This document shows, piece by piece, positions 1-8,527 of a stretch of DNA of 64,000 nt. The stretch covers positions 1 through 64,000 of the forward strand of contig DASYAL010000009.1 in the NCBI GenBank assembly GCA_036501365.1. The letters are read 5' to 3'. The notes beneath the pieces were generated by a model. It worked only from the letters and a program-made list of their open reading frames with translations. It did not search any database and had not been told where the DNA came from. Made by a program: the position numbers and the translations under genes. Origin of the DNA: CAIKMD01 sp036501365. GTDB taxonomy: Bacteria; Pseudomonadota; Alphaproteobacteria; ATCC43930; CGMCC-115725. Numbering within the stretch: position 1 is the stretch's first letter; every line of letters begins with the position of its first letter.

Positions 1-1
1 C

Positions 2-577
2 TCGAACTGCTCGGTCCAGGGCAACATGTCGATCGTGATGGTGCTGATGTCGCTGGTGCTCTCGGAATGCGGCACCTCGCTGACCGGCATCGCCATCTCC
101 GGCATGTTCCATTCGATGGGGATGTTCGCCTTCACCATCCCCTTGGGCAAGCTCACCGACCGCTACGGCCGCGACGCGGTGATGTTCCCCGGCGTCGCCA
201 CCGCCCTCGCCGGCGCCGGCCTCGTCGCCTACACCAACAGCTTTCTGCCGGTGACCATCGGCGCCTTTCTGGTGGGAATCGGCTGGGCCGCCGCCAATGT
301 CTCGGCGACGGCGCTGATCGCCGATCACTATCCGACCGCGGAGCGCGGCCGCGCCCTCGGCTTCAACGACACCTGCGCCGCCGGCATCAGCGTGCTGGTC
401 GCCCTCCTGACCGGGCCGCTGATCTCCTGGGCGGGATTGTCGGCGGCGGGACTCGTCGCGATCCTGCTCGCGGTGCCGCCGCTGGTCATGCTGATGGTGA
501 TGGGCAGCACGCACTCGATGACCCTGGCCGCCGCGCTGCCGGTTCCGGCTATCGTCGAGACCGACGCCGAGCCCTAA
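2..577 (+). CDS. MFS transporter, C-terminal part (5' truncated by window edge)
   Basis: The frame is open from the first bases, so the gene begins outside the window; about 192 residues are visible. They contain hydrophobic helices and the loop signature GKLTDRYGRDAV, matching the conserved inter-helix motif G-x-L-x-D-R-x-G-R-(K/R) of the major facilitator superfamily. The segment ATALIADHYPTAERGRALG matches the conserved cytoplasmic region of drug/metabolite exporters. Substrate is unknown. A second, unrelated MFS gene follows 54 bp downstream on the same strand. Confident for the family, not for the substrate. Confidence 0.85.
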   Translation, partial: SNCSVQGNMSIVMVLMSLVLSECGTSLTGIAISGMFHSMGMFAFTIPLGKLTDRYGRDAVMFPGVATALAGAGLVAYTNSFLPVTIGAFLVGIGWAAANVSATALIADHYPTAERGRALGFNDTCAAGISVLVALLTGPLISWAGLSAAGLVAILLAVPPLVMLMVMGSTHSMTLAAALPVPAIVETDAEP

Positions 578-631
578 CCGTCATCGCCGCGCTGCCATGC
601 AGCGCCTCGCGGCTTGGCGCGTTTCCCTTCC

Positions 632-1897
632 ATGACGGCGAAAGACGAGGACGAAGCGGCGCCGCGGAACGAGAGCCAGCGCGGACTCGATTGGCTCAAC
701 TTCTTCATCGCCGATGTGCAGACGGCGTTCGGCCCGTTCATCGCGGTCTATCTGATCGCCAATGGCTGGTCGCAGGGCATGATCGGCGTGCTGCTGACGG
801 TCGGCGCCTTGACCGGCATCGCCAGCGACCTTCCGGGCGGCGCGATCGTCGACGCGGTGGCGCGCAAGCGGCGGCTGATCGCGATCGCCCTGGCGATGAT
901 CGCCGCCGGCGCGCTGATCTTCGCCTTCTTCGCCAATCCGGTCATGATCTTCATCGCCGAGATCCTGCACGGCGCGACCGCCGGAATCATCCGCCCGGCG
1001 GAGGTCGCGATCGGCCTCGGCCTTGTCGGCCATCGCGCGCTCAGCACGCGGCTCGGCCGCAATCAACGCTACCAGTCCTTCGGCAACGCCGCCACCGCGG
1101 CCGCCATGGGCGTGCTCGGCCAGCTCATCGCCAAATCGGCGACGTTCCTCTTCGCGGCGGCGCTCTGCCTGCCCGCCGCTTATGCGCTGACGCGGATCCA
1201 TCCCGCGGACATCGACTATGCCCGCGCCCGCGCCGCGCGCGACCGCCGCAAGCCGCGCGAGGCGGCGCGATGGCGCGATCTCGCCAAGAACCGCGTGCTG
1301 CTCGTCTTCGTTGGCGCGCTGGTGCTGTTCCAGCTCGCGAACGCGTCGCTGACGCCGCTCGCGGTCGAGCGGCTCGGCCAGCAGCATCAAAGCCAGTCCG
1401 AGCTCTTCACCGCGGCGCTGGTCATCGTTCCCCAGCTGGTGACGGCGCTGCTCGCGGCCTGGATCGCGCGCCGCGCGCAGGATTGGGGGCGCAAGCCGCT
1501 GCTGCTCGCGGGCTTCGGCGTGCTGCCGCTGCGCGCGGTGCTGTTCGTGCTCGCTTCCGGACCCTGGTCCATCGTCGCGATCCAGGTGACGGACGGCATC
1601 AGCGCCGCCGTCATCGGCATCCTCACGCCGCTCTTGATCTGCGACGTGACGCGCGGCAGCGGCCGCTACAACTTCGCGCAAGGCGTCGCCGGGACGGCGC
1701 AAGGGATCGGCGGCGCCGTCAGCACCGTCGCCATCGGCTTCCTCGCCCAAGGCTTCGGCTACGCCGCCGGCTTTCTCGCCCTCGCGGCGATCGGCGCCGC
1801 CGGTCTCGCCGTGATCCTCTGCTTCCTGCCCGAGACCATGCCGGGCGAGTTCCGCGCCGGACGCTCTAGAACTTCACCGGCACGAACTGCGTCGTGA
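632..1897 (+). CDS. MFS transporter
   Basis: A 421-residue integral membrane protein with about 11-12 hydrophobic helices. The loop PGGAIVDAVARKRRLIAIA resembles the MFS motif between helices 2 and 3. I start it at the ATG giving MTAKDEDEAAP; a TTG 18 bp upstream is possible. It lies just after another MFS gene in the same direction and may be co-transcribed. Its last 32 bp overlap the 3' end of the convergent substrate-binding-protein gene, so the tail SRTSPARTAS is probably not functionally constrained. Substrate is unknown. Confidence 0.85.
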   Translation: MTAKDEDEAAPRNESQRGLDWLNFFIADVQTAFGPFIAVYLIANGWSQGMIGVLLTVGALTGIASDLPGGAIVDAVARKRRLIAIALAMIAAGALIFAFFANPVMIFIAEILHGATAGIIRPAEVAIGLGLVGHRALSTRLGRNQRYQSFGNAATAAAMGVLGQLIAKSATFLFAAALCLPAAYALTRIHPADIDYARARAARDRRKPREAARWRDLAKNRVLLVFVGALVLFQLANASLTPLAVERLGQQHQSQSELFTAALVIVPQLVTALLAAWIARRAQDWGRKPLLLAGFGVLPLRAVLFVLASGPWSIVAIQVTDGISAAVIGILTPLLICDVTRGSGRYNFAQGVAGTAQGIGGAVSTVAIGFLAQGFGYAAGFLALAAIGAAGLAVILCFLPETMPGEFRAGRSRTSPARTAS

Positions 1898-2825
1898 ACA
1901 TCGCCGCGTCGGCGGGCTTCGCCGGCAGCGTGCCCATCTCGACGAAGCTCTCTTTCAAAGCCGCGACCGCTTGCGGATCGAAGCGGCCGTCGTCGATGAA
2001 CATGCCGCTCTCGAAGTCCCAATCCTTGCCGACCACGACCGCGTCCTGATGCAGCACCTTCTCGGCGAGCGCCGCGGTCTCTTCTTTATGCGTCTTCATA
2101 TAGGCGATCGCCTGGAAGAACGCCTTGAGAAAGCGCGCGATGCGATCGGAATCCTTCGTCACCGCGGCGCGCTGCGCGAAGACGACATGAGTGATGAAAT
2201 GCGGCGCGTAGCGGTCCATCGATGTGAGCATGCGGCCTTCATGCCGCTCCTCGAGGCCGAAGCCCGCCTCGGTCGAGAGCACGACCGCATCGACCTGATG
2301 CGCCCTCATCGCGGCGATGCTGGTCTCGACCGCGCCGAGCGGCACCGGCTTGATGCCGTTCTGGCCCCAGCCTTCTTGAATGGCCATCTGCTGCGCCAGC
2401 CAGTCGCTGAGCGAGCCGACGCTCGACACCGCGATCATCTTGCCCTTCAAGTCGGCGACGGTCTTGATCGGCGAGTCGGCGAGCACGATCGCCGAGATGT
2501 TGCGCGGCGGGCCGGCGAAAGCGGCGACGCCGATCGAGGCGCCGCCTTTCGCCGAGAACGCCATGCCCGGCCCGCTGCCGAGGCCGAAATCGATGCTGCC
2601 GGCGGCGAGCGCCTGCTGCACCTTGGCGTCGCCGCCGAGATCGGCGATGTCGACATCGAGACCTTGCTTGGCGAAGAATCCCTGCTGTAGACCGATATCG
2701 ACCGGCAGGAAGGTCCAGGCCGTGCCCTGCGCCTTGCCGACATGGACCGCGTCGTTGGCTTGCGCGGCGGGTGCGATCAGCAAGACAACGCCAAGAATCG
2801 CAGTGAGATATTTTTTAACGGTCAT
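1866..2825 (-). CDS. ABC transporter substrate-binding protein, NMT1/THI5-like
   Basis: A 319-residue exported protein. Residues 1-23 form a signal peptide (MTVKKYLTAILGVVLLIAPAAQA). The mature part has the NMT1/SsuA pattern: GLQQGFFAKQGLDVDI, QALAAGSIDFGLGSG, then DLKGKMIAVSSVGSLSD. The family binds small organic ligands such as pyrimidine precursors, sulfonates or nitrate for ABC importers. No ATPase or permease gene is adjacent. The frame is open 34 codons further upstream, but that part is the translation of a dispersed palindromic repeat (2821-2906), so I use the ATG at 2825, which lies inside the repeat edge and has no clear Shine-Dalgarno. Confidence 0.85.
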   Translation of the reverse strand: MTVKKYLTAILGVVLLIAPAAQANDAVHVGKAQGTAWTFLPVDIGLQQGFFAKQGLDVDIADLGGDAKVQQALAAGSIDFGLGSGPGMAFSAKGGASIGVAAFAGPPRNISAIVLADSPIKTVADLKGKMIAVSSVGSLSDWLAQQMAIQEGWGQNGIKPVPLGAVETSIAAMRAHQVDAVVLSTEAGFGLEERHEGRMLTSMDRYAPHFITHVVFAQRAAVTKDSDRIARFLKAFFQAIAYMKTHKEETAALAEKVLHQDAVVVGKDWDFESGMFIDDGRFDPQAVAALKESFVEMGTLPAKPADAAMFTTQFVPVKF

Positions 2826-2906
2826 GCGCGGGCTTGTCCCGCGCATCCACGATTTGGCGCCACGTCGCAGAAACGTCGATGGCCGGAACAAGTCCGGCCG
2901 TGACGA
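2821..2906. repeat. Dispersed palindromic element, copy 1
   Basis: The two ends are nested inverted repeats: gtcatgcgcgggcttgtccc at one end and the complementary-type ggccggaacaagtccggcc then gtgacga at the other. The same organisation, with close sequence identity, recurs at 23926-24004. This is the intergenic palindrome type common in Rhizobiales genomes. Here its edge contains the start codon of the substrate-binding protein gene. Confidence 0.8.
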
Positions 2907-2937
2907 GAATAAAATTGAAAAGCGCATACTTATTTCC

Positions 2938-3999
2938 TCAATTCTTCGCGTATTTGCGCAGGATCAGCCCGCCCGCCGCGCCGAAGCCGCCGGTCTCGGC
3001 GCCATAGACATTGCCGGCATCGTCGGCGGCGACACCTTCGGCGCCGAGATTACTCTCGCGGCCGGTGCCTTGCGGCGTCGGCGTATCGGGATAGGCGATC
3101 GGGATGAAGGCGGCGACCGCGCCGGTCTTGGCGCTGCCAATGCGGATGCCGCGCTTGAAGCCGGGATTGGTCGCATCGTTCGACTGCGCGTCGGTGACAT
3201 AGAGCATGTCGTGCTTGTCGATGAAAACGCCGCTCGGCCGGCCGAACTGGCGCCAGTCGGCGATGAACTTGCCGTTCTGGTCGAAGATCTGCACGCGGTT
3301 GTTCTCGCGGTCGGCGACGAAAAGCCGGCCCTGCGCATCCATCGCGAGGGAATGCGGCGTCGAGAACTGCCCCGACCCGCTGCCTTTCGTGCCCCATTGC
3401 AGGATGAACTTGCCGTGCGGATCGAATTTGACGATGCGGTGATTGCCGTGGCCGTCGGCGACGAAGATGTCGCCATTGGGCGCGATCAACACGTCGGTCG
3501 GCTTGTTGAAGACGTCGGGCCCCTCGCCTTCGACCCCGGCCTTGCCCATGCGGCGCAGCACCTTGCCATCCTGCGACAGCTCGATCACCTCATCGCCCTT
3601 GCCCGGCGCCTTGTCGCTGTCGTTGTCGGTGACCCAGATGTTGTCGCGCTTGTCGACGAAGAGCCCGTGCGGGAAGACGAACAGCCCGGCGCCGAAATTC
3701 TTGACGAGCTTGCCGTCGGCGTCGAATTCCATGATCGGCGACAGCGGCGAGTCCGTGCAGAAGCGGCCGCCGCAGCGCTCGAAGGCCCAGATGTGCTGGC
3801 CATCGCGATCGGGCTTGACGCTGATCACCTGACCGAAATGCCGACCGGCCGGCAGCTTCGCCCAGCCATCGACGATGTGATAGGGATTGGGCGCGGAGTT
3901 CGGATCGTTCTGCGCCGGCTGGCCGCGCAAGAAGCTCGCGCTCGCGAGCAACGCAACCACCGCGCCGAGCGCGAGCGTTGCTTTGCGGTACTGCGTCAT
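2938..3999 (-). CDS. Exported NHL-repeat beta-propeller protein (amidating-lyase-like)
   Basis: A 353-residue protein with an N-terminal signal/anchor (KATLALGAVVALLASASFL). Several NHL-type repeats follow, for example PHGLFVDKRDNIWVTDN, KPTDVLIAPNGDIFVADG and PHSLAMDAQGRLFVADRENN. This pattern is typical of six-bladed propellers and of the lyase domain of peptidylglycine amidating enzymes. The start is set by a strong ribosome site (gggggagga) 5-6 bp before the ATG. Enzymatic activity is not proven; many bacterial relatives are annotated only as NHL-repeat proteins. The next minus-strand gene lies 112 bp downstream across a repeat. Confidence 0.85.
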   Translation of the reverse strand: MTQYRKATLALGAVVALLASASFLRGQPAQNDPNSAPNPYHIVDGWAKLPAGRHFGQVISVKPDRDGQHIWAFERCGGRFCTDSPLSPIMEFDADGKLVKNFGAGLFVFPHGLFVDKRDNIWVTDNDSDKAPGKGDEVIELSQDGKVLRRMGKAGVEGEGPDVFNKPTDVLIAPNGDIFVADGHGNHRIVKFDPHGKFILQWGTKGSGSGQFSTPHSLAMDAQGRLFVADRENNRVQIFDQNGKFIADWRQFGRPSGVFIDKHDMLYVTDAQSNDATNPGFKRGIRIGSAKTGAVAAFIPIAYPDTPTPQGTGRESNLGAEGVAADDAGNVYGAETGGFGAAGGLILRKYAKN

Positions 4000-4238
4000 C
4001 GTCCTCCCCCGATTTTTTGCGCGCGCGCGATTATCTCGCTCGCATCGTGATGGCGCAAGCGCAGCCGAAACGCCCGGTGTTTGCAAAAAAAGTGGGGTGC
4101 CGCTGCTTCGAAATTAGGCATCGCGCGTTAACGCCGCCGGCAACTTTACCGAGAAGAAACGCACCTTCGGTCACGCTCAAGCAATAACGCGCTCCCAGAA
4201 TTTTTTTCGCCGAGCGCATGTTTTGAGGAGGTGCGTTT

Positions 4239-6854
4239 ATGGCGACGGTTACGACTGTTTCGACATTCCCCGGTGCACCCGGCCCGTATGGCGGCGAGCT
4301 CCCGGTAGGCCCGAGCGGCTACATGGTTGTGGATGCGTCGGGGAATCTCTTCGGTACGCAAAGTGGAGATACAGACAACGGTGATGGCGCCGTCTTCGAA
4401 GTCGCCAACAGCGGAAGCGGCTACGCCGCCACACCGACGACGGTCGCCAGCTTCGAAGGCACCGACGCAAAGGGTCCCAGCGGTGGTCTGATCTCGGATA
4501 CGGCGGGAAATCTCTTCGGCGTTACCTCCAACGGCGGCGCGAACAACGACGGCACGATCTTCGAGGTCGCCAAGACAGCGGACGGCTATGCCAGCACGCC
4601 GACGGTTCTTGCCTCCTTCGACAGCACCGATGGTGTCCCTGCGACGCAACTCGTCATGGATTCCGCGGGCGATCTCTTCGGCGTGGCAGCGACGCGCAGC
4701 GGGGCCAGCCGCGAGGGCACCGTCTTCGAATTGGCCAAGACAGCCGACGGCTACGCCAGCGCGCCGACCGCCCTGGCCCAGTTTGAGGCCGCATACTACT
4801 TGCCAAATCCCTTAGTTCTGGATGCCCACGGCAACGTCTTCGGCACGACGGTCAGCGACGGCGCCAATGGCGACGGCACCGTGTTCGAACTCGCCAAGAC
4901 CGCTGATGGCTACAGCGCGCCGACGACGCTGGTCAGTTTCAGCAGCGCCGACGGAGGTGCCTCGGGCGCGCTGGTCGCCGACGCCGCCGGCAATCTCTTC
5001 GGCGTGACCAACGGTGGTGGCGCAAATGGCTCTGGCGAGATTTTCGAGATCGCCAAGACCGCCGACGGTTATGCCAGCACCGCGACCGTTTTGGCCAGCT
5101 TCCCGCAGGAAAACGACGGCGCCGGCTCTTTGATCATCGATGGCGCCGACAACCTCTTTGTCCAGCAGCTGCCGGGCGGCGGCCCCAGCGGCGGCGAACT
5201 CTACGAGCTGCCCAAGACCGACGGCCTCTATGCGAGCACGGTGACGGCGCTCGCCGAGGAGCCCTTCAGTACGAGTAACGGCCTGACCGGTGGTTCCGCC
5301 GGGAATATCTTCGGCGCGACGGATGGTTTCGGACAGCTGGGCGGCTACACCAACAGCACGATCTATGAGGTCACCGGCACCGGCTATGTTCCGGTGACGG
5401 GCTCGACCGGCGAGACGCTCGGTGCCAACGACACCGCCGGCCAGCAGCTCACCGGCACGCCGAACAACGACACCTTCTATGCCGGGCATGAATCCGTCGC
5501 GATGACCGGCGATGGCGGCGCCGATACCTTCGTGTTCCAATACCTGCCCTGGAATGCCGGCGCGATCACCGATTTCAACACCGCCACCGACACGCTCGAT
5601 CTCTCCGGCATCTTCGCGTCGATCGGTTATACCGGCAGCAATCCGGTCGCCGACGGCTATCTCACCTTCCAGTCCGACGGCCAGGGCGACACGCAGGTCT
5701 ATGTCGACACGCATCAGTCCTCCGATCCCTGGCCGAATCTGATCACGACGCTCGACGGCGTCGCGCCCTCGAGCATCACGCCGGCCGATTATGGCTATGG
5801 CTCCTCCGGCGGTACCGGCGCCGGAACCGGCGGCGGCTCGACCGTCGATGATTCGCAGCCGACCTACACCGTGCCCGACGGCATCACCAACGTCGTGCTC
5901 ACCGGCAGCGCGCCGCAGACCGTAACGGCGAACGACGCAGGCGACACCATCACCTCGAACGATTACGGCTCGACCCTCATCGGCGGCAGCGGCAACGATA
6001 CGCTGATTGCCGGCCACGAGGCCGACACGCTGACCGGCGGCGGCGGCAACGACTTCTTCGTCTTCAACGCCGCGCCCTGGAACGCCGGCCACATCACCGA
6101 CTTCACGGTAGGCGCCGACAAGCTCGATCTGAGCGCCTTGCTCGGCGCCGCCGGCTACAGCGGCAGCGATCCCGTCGCCGACGGTTATGTCACCTTCGCC
6201 TCCGACGGCTCCGGGAACACAGAGGTCCTCTTCAATCCGCACAATGCGGACGATCCCTACGGCGCGCTGATCACGACGCTCGACGGCGTCTCGCCTGGCG
6301 GCCTTACCTCCGCCGATACCCTAGGCACCGCCGGCTCCTCATCGGGCGGCGGCGCGGGCACGACGGTCGAGACCTCCGACGCCAACTACACCGCGCCGAG
6401 CGGCGTCACCACCATCATCCTGACCGACAGCGCGCCGCAGACCGTAACGGCGAACAACGCCGGCGACACCATCACCTCGAACGACCAGTCTTCGACCATC
6501 ATCGGCGGCAGCGGCAACGACACGCTGATCGCCGGCCATGAGGCCAACATCTTCACCGGCAACGGCGGCGACGATAGCTTCGTCTTCAATTACCTGCCGT
6601 GGAATGCCGGCCAGATCACCGACTTCAACACCGCGACCGACGTGCTCAATCTCAAAGGTATCTTCCAGGCGATCGGCTATACCGGCAGCAACCCCGTTGC
6701 CGACGGCTATCTCAACTTCACCGCCGACGGCAACGGCAATACCGAGGTGATCGTCAATCCGCACGACTCCGCCGATCCCTGGGGCGCCGTGGTGACGACC
6801 CTGGAACACGTCTCCCCGAGCGCGATCCATTCGGGCGATTACGTCTTCGCCTGA
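4239..6854 (+). CDS. Large secreted GloVer-repeat / RTX-like protein
   Basis: An 871-residue acidic, Gly/Asp/Asn-rich protein with no classical signal peptide. Residues about 1-385 carry tandem units around the core GNLFGVT..GGANNDGTIFEVAKTADGYAS, the choice-of-anchor GloVer repeat. From about 390 to the end are three ~135-residue units with SGNDTLIAGHEADTLTGGGG followed by VFN..PWNAG.ITDF and a DxLDLSG strand, as in RTX/serralysin C-terminal domains. The last unit ends SGDYVFA, as expected for type I secretion. Ribosome site gaggagg precedes the ATG. A cell-surface or extracellular role is inferred; no T1SS genes are adjacent. Confidence 0.85.
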   Translation: MATVTTVSTFPGAPGPYGGELPVGPSGYMVVDASGNLFGTQSGDTDNGDGAVFEVANSGSGYAATPTTVASFEGTDAKGPSGGLISDTAGNLFGVTSNGGANNDGTIFEVAKTADGYASTPTVLASFDSTDGVPATQLVMDSAGDLFGVAATRSGASREGTVFELAKTADGYASAPTALAQFEAAYYLPNPLVLDAHGNVFGTTVSDGANGDGTVFELAKTADGYSAPTTLVSFSSADGGASGALVADAAGNLFGVTNGGGANGSGEIFEIAKTADGYASTATVLASFPQENDGAGSLIIDGADNLFVQQLPGGGPSGGELYELPKTDGLYASTVTALAEEPFSTSNGLTGGSAGNIFGATDGFGQLGGYTNSTIYEVTGTGYVPVTGSTGETLGANDTAGQQLTGTPNNDTFYAGHESVAMTGDGGADTFVFQYLPWNAGAITDFNTATDTLDLSGIFASIGYTGSNPVADGYLTFQSDGQGDTQVYVDTHQSSDPWPNLITTLDGVAPSSITPADYGYGSSGGTGAGTGGGSTVDDSQPTYTVPDGITNVVLTGSAPQTVTANDAGDTITSNDYGSTLIGGSGNDTLIAGHEADTLTGGGGNDFFVFNAAPWNAGHITDFTVGADKLDLSALLGAAGYSGSDPVADGYVTFASDGSGNTEVLFNPHNADDPYGALITTLDGVSPGGLTSADTLGTAGSSSGGGAGTTVETSDANYTAPSGVTTIILTDSAPQTVTANNAGDTITSNDQSSTIIGGSGNDTLIAGHEANIFTGNGGDDSFVFNYLPWNAGQITDFNTATDVLNLKGIFQAIGYTGSNPVADGYLNFTADGNGNTEVIVNPHDSADPWGAVVTTLEHVSPSAIHSGDYVFA

Positions 6855-6928
6855 CCGCAGCGCCGGCTGTGCTATCATCGCGCCGCATAAGCGCGGCGCG
6901 ATCCGCGCATCAGTTCGGGGGAACGCGG

Positions 6929-7963
6929 ATGATCGGCATCGATTCCTGGGAGCGTCGGCAATTCTTGAAAAGCCTCGGCGCCGCCGGCGCCGCGACGCTG
7001 CTGCCGCCAGCAGCCCATGCCGCGCCGGCCTACCGGCCGCGGCGCATCGACGTACATCATCACGTGCCGCCGCCGGCTTACGTGCAATGGATGGCCGAGG
7101 GCAACGCGACTTTCCACTCGCCGCTCGACACCGGTACCTGGACGCTCGCCGACGCCTTGGCACAGATGGACAAGTTCCATATCGCGGCCGCGATCGTCTC
7201 GAGCCCCGACCTGAACGGCCGCCTGCCCGGCGATTTCGCCGGCGTCGTGCGCTCGTGCAACGAATGGCTGGCGAAGCTCACCGTCGATCATCCCGGCCGC
7301 TTCGGCTGCTTCGGCATGATGCCGCTGCCGAAGGTCGACGCGACGCTCGCCGAGATCGCTTATGTGTTCGACACGCTGAAGAGCGACGGCGTGCGCTTCG
7401 CGCCGTCCTACGCCGGGAAATATCTCGGCGATAGCGATTTCGATCCGGTGATGGCCGAGCTCAACCGCCGCAAGGCGGTCGCCTTCGTCCACCCGACCCA
7501 GCCGCAATGCTGCGGCCAGATGATGCCCGACGTGGTTTCGGCGGTCGAAGAGTTCCCGTTCGACACGATGCGCACCATCACCAGCCTGCTCTATAGCGGC
7601 CAGCTCGCGAAGTATCCCGACATCAGATGGATCTTCTCGCATGGCGGCGGCACGCTGCCGATGCTGGCAGGCCGCATTTCCGGAGGTTTCAGAAACCCGA
7701 AGATGCAGCCGCGCGCGCCCAAAGGCCCGATCTACGAGCTGAAGAAAGTCTATGTCGACACGGCGAGCGTCTATTTCCCGTGGTCATGGGCCGGCGTCAA
7801 CGCGCTCTCGGGCCCGCACCACATCCTCTTCGGCACCGACGACCCCTACATCAAGATCGCCGATGTCGATGCCGGCCTCGCGGCGCTGCATCTGCCGCAA
7901 GCCTTGCGCGCGGCGGTCGATCGCGAGAACGCGCTGCCGCTCTTCCCGCGCTTCAGACCATGA
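6929..7963 (+). CDS. Tat-exported amidohydrolase (amidohydrolase_2 / ACMSD-like)
   Basis: A 344-residue metal-dependent hydrolase of the Amidohydro_2 family. The N-terminus WERRQFLKSLGAAGAATLLPPAAHA is a twin-arginine signal. The metal motif HHH in RRIDVHHHVPPPAYVQW follows at once. Later conserved stretches are FSHGGGTLPMLAGRI and HHILFGTDDPY, the last giving the catalytic Asp. Relatives decarboxylate or hydrolyse aromatic-acid derivatives; the substrate here is unknown. The start is the ATG after gggggaacgcgg. The stop codon lies inside a long inverted repeat (7954-8016). Two other genes of this family occur at 56.7 and 62.2 kb. Confidence 0.85.
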   Translation: MIGIDSWERRQFLKSLGAAGAATLLPPAAHAAPAYRPRRIDVHHHVPPPAYVQWMAEGNATFHSPLDTGTWTLADALAQMDKFHIAAAIVSSPDLNGRLPGDFAGVVRSCNEWLAKLTVDHPGRFGCFGMMPLPKVDATLAEIAYVFDTLKSDGVRFAPSYAGKYLGDSDFDPVMAELNRRKAVAFVHPTQPQCCGQMMPDVVSAVEEFPFDTMRTITSLLYSGQLAKYPDIRWIFSHGGGTLPMLAGRISGGFRNPKMQPRAPKGPIYELKKVYVDTASVYFPWSWAGVNALSGPHHILFGTDDPYIKIADVDAGLAALHLPQALRAAVDRENALPLFPRFRP

Positions 7964-8016
7964 TCAGCCGAGACGGAAGCGCATCGGCTTCCGTCTCGGC
8001 TGTGAATCATGGTCTG
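7954..8016. repeat. Long inverted repeat / hairpin over the amidohydrolase stop codon
   Basis: The left arm cagaccatgatcagccgag continues through acggaagc. It pairs with the right arm gcttccgtctcggctgtgaa then tcatggtctg, around a 6-base loop (gcatcg). The stem is about 27 bp with one 3-base bulge. It may act as a terminator-like or mRNA-stabilising structure at the amidohydrolase 3' end. It is followed by gattttt on the plus strand. Confidence 0.75.
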
Positions 8017-8030
8017 GATTTTTGAATCGC

Positions 8031-8088
8031 GAGCACGATTCACGTATCGAAAAGAAGCCGGCCGCTTGTTTTCGATACGATCGTGCTC
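8031..8088. terminator. Hairpin between convergent genes, probable terminator for the kinase/regulator operon
   Basis: Arms gagcacgattcacgtatcga-aaa and ttttcgatacgatcgtgctc flank a 15-base loop, with one small asymmetry. It abuts the stop codon of the minus-strand response regulator. The A/T-rich top of the stem and the convergent arrangement suggest a bidirectional transcription stop, though there is no long terminal T-run. Confidence 0.5.
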
Positions 8089-8504
8089 TAGGCAGCCGGC
8101 GTAGTGCGCACCTGCTGGCGGAGATTGACCCAGCGCTCGATGCGCGAGAGCAGGCTCCTGGCGTCGAACGGCTTGGTGATGAAGTCGTTGCCGCCGGCGG
8201 CGATGCCGGATTTGACATCGGCCGCGGTGCGCCGCGCCGTCAGGAACGCGACCGGGACGTGCTTCCACGCCTCGATGCCGCGGATCTGACGGCAGAGATC
8301 GAAGCCATCGGTCTCGGGCATCTGGATGTCGAGGAGGATGAGGTCGGGCTGCACGTCGCCAACGAGGCGCATGCATTGCTTGGCGCCCGAGGCGCCGAAG
8401 AAGCGGTAGCCGGCATCGGCGACCACGGTCTTGAGGATATCCAGCATCTCGCGCGAATCGTCGACGGCGACAATGATGCCTTTGCTCTCGGGGGTGGGGG
8501 GCAT
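8088..8504 (-). CDS. Single-domain response regulator (CheY-like)
   Basis: A 138-residue receiver domain with no output domain. Acidic pair DD at residues 15-16 (IIVAVDDSREM), phospho-acceptor D59 in LILLDIQMPETDG, the conserved Thr in VAFLTARR, and Lys in FITKPFDA. The start ATG is preceded by ggagga. It begins 23 bp after the stop of the hybrid kinase gene on the same strand, so the two are probably one operon and the kinase HPt domain is a plausible phosphate donor. The output is unknown. Confidence 0.9.
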   Translation of the reverse strand: MPPTPESKGIIVAVDDSREMLDILKTVVADAGYRFFGASGAKQCMRLVGDVQPDLILLDIQMPETDGFDLCRQIRGIEAWKHVPVAFLTARRTAADVKSGIAAGGNDFITKPFDARSLLSRIERWVNLRQQVRTTPAA

Positions 8505-8527
8505 GTCGCGATCCTCCGTCTTCGGGG

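Noticed and set aside
67..1869. Long plus-strand open frame of about 600 codons across both MFS genes
   Set aside because: It is Arg/Pro/Ala-rich with no domain, typical of an alternate frame of GC-rich genes; the two MFS frames have clear helices and motifs.
4812..6242. 476-codon open frame opposite the GloVer/RTX protein
   Set aside because: Repetitive Gly/Val/Arg-rich antisense of tandem repeats; no start signal or domain.
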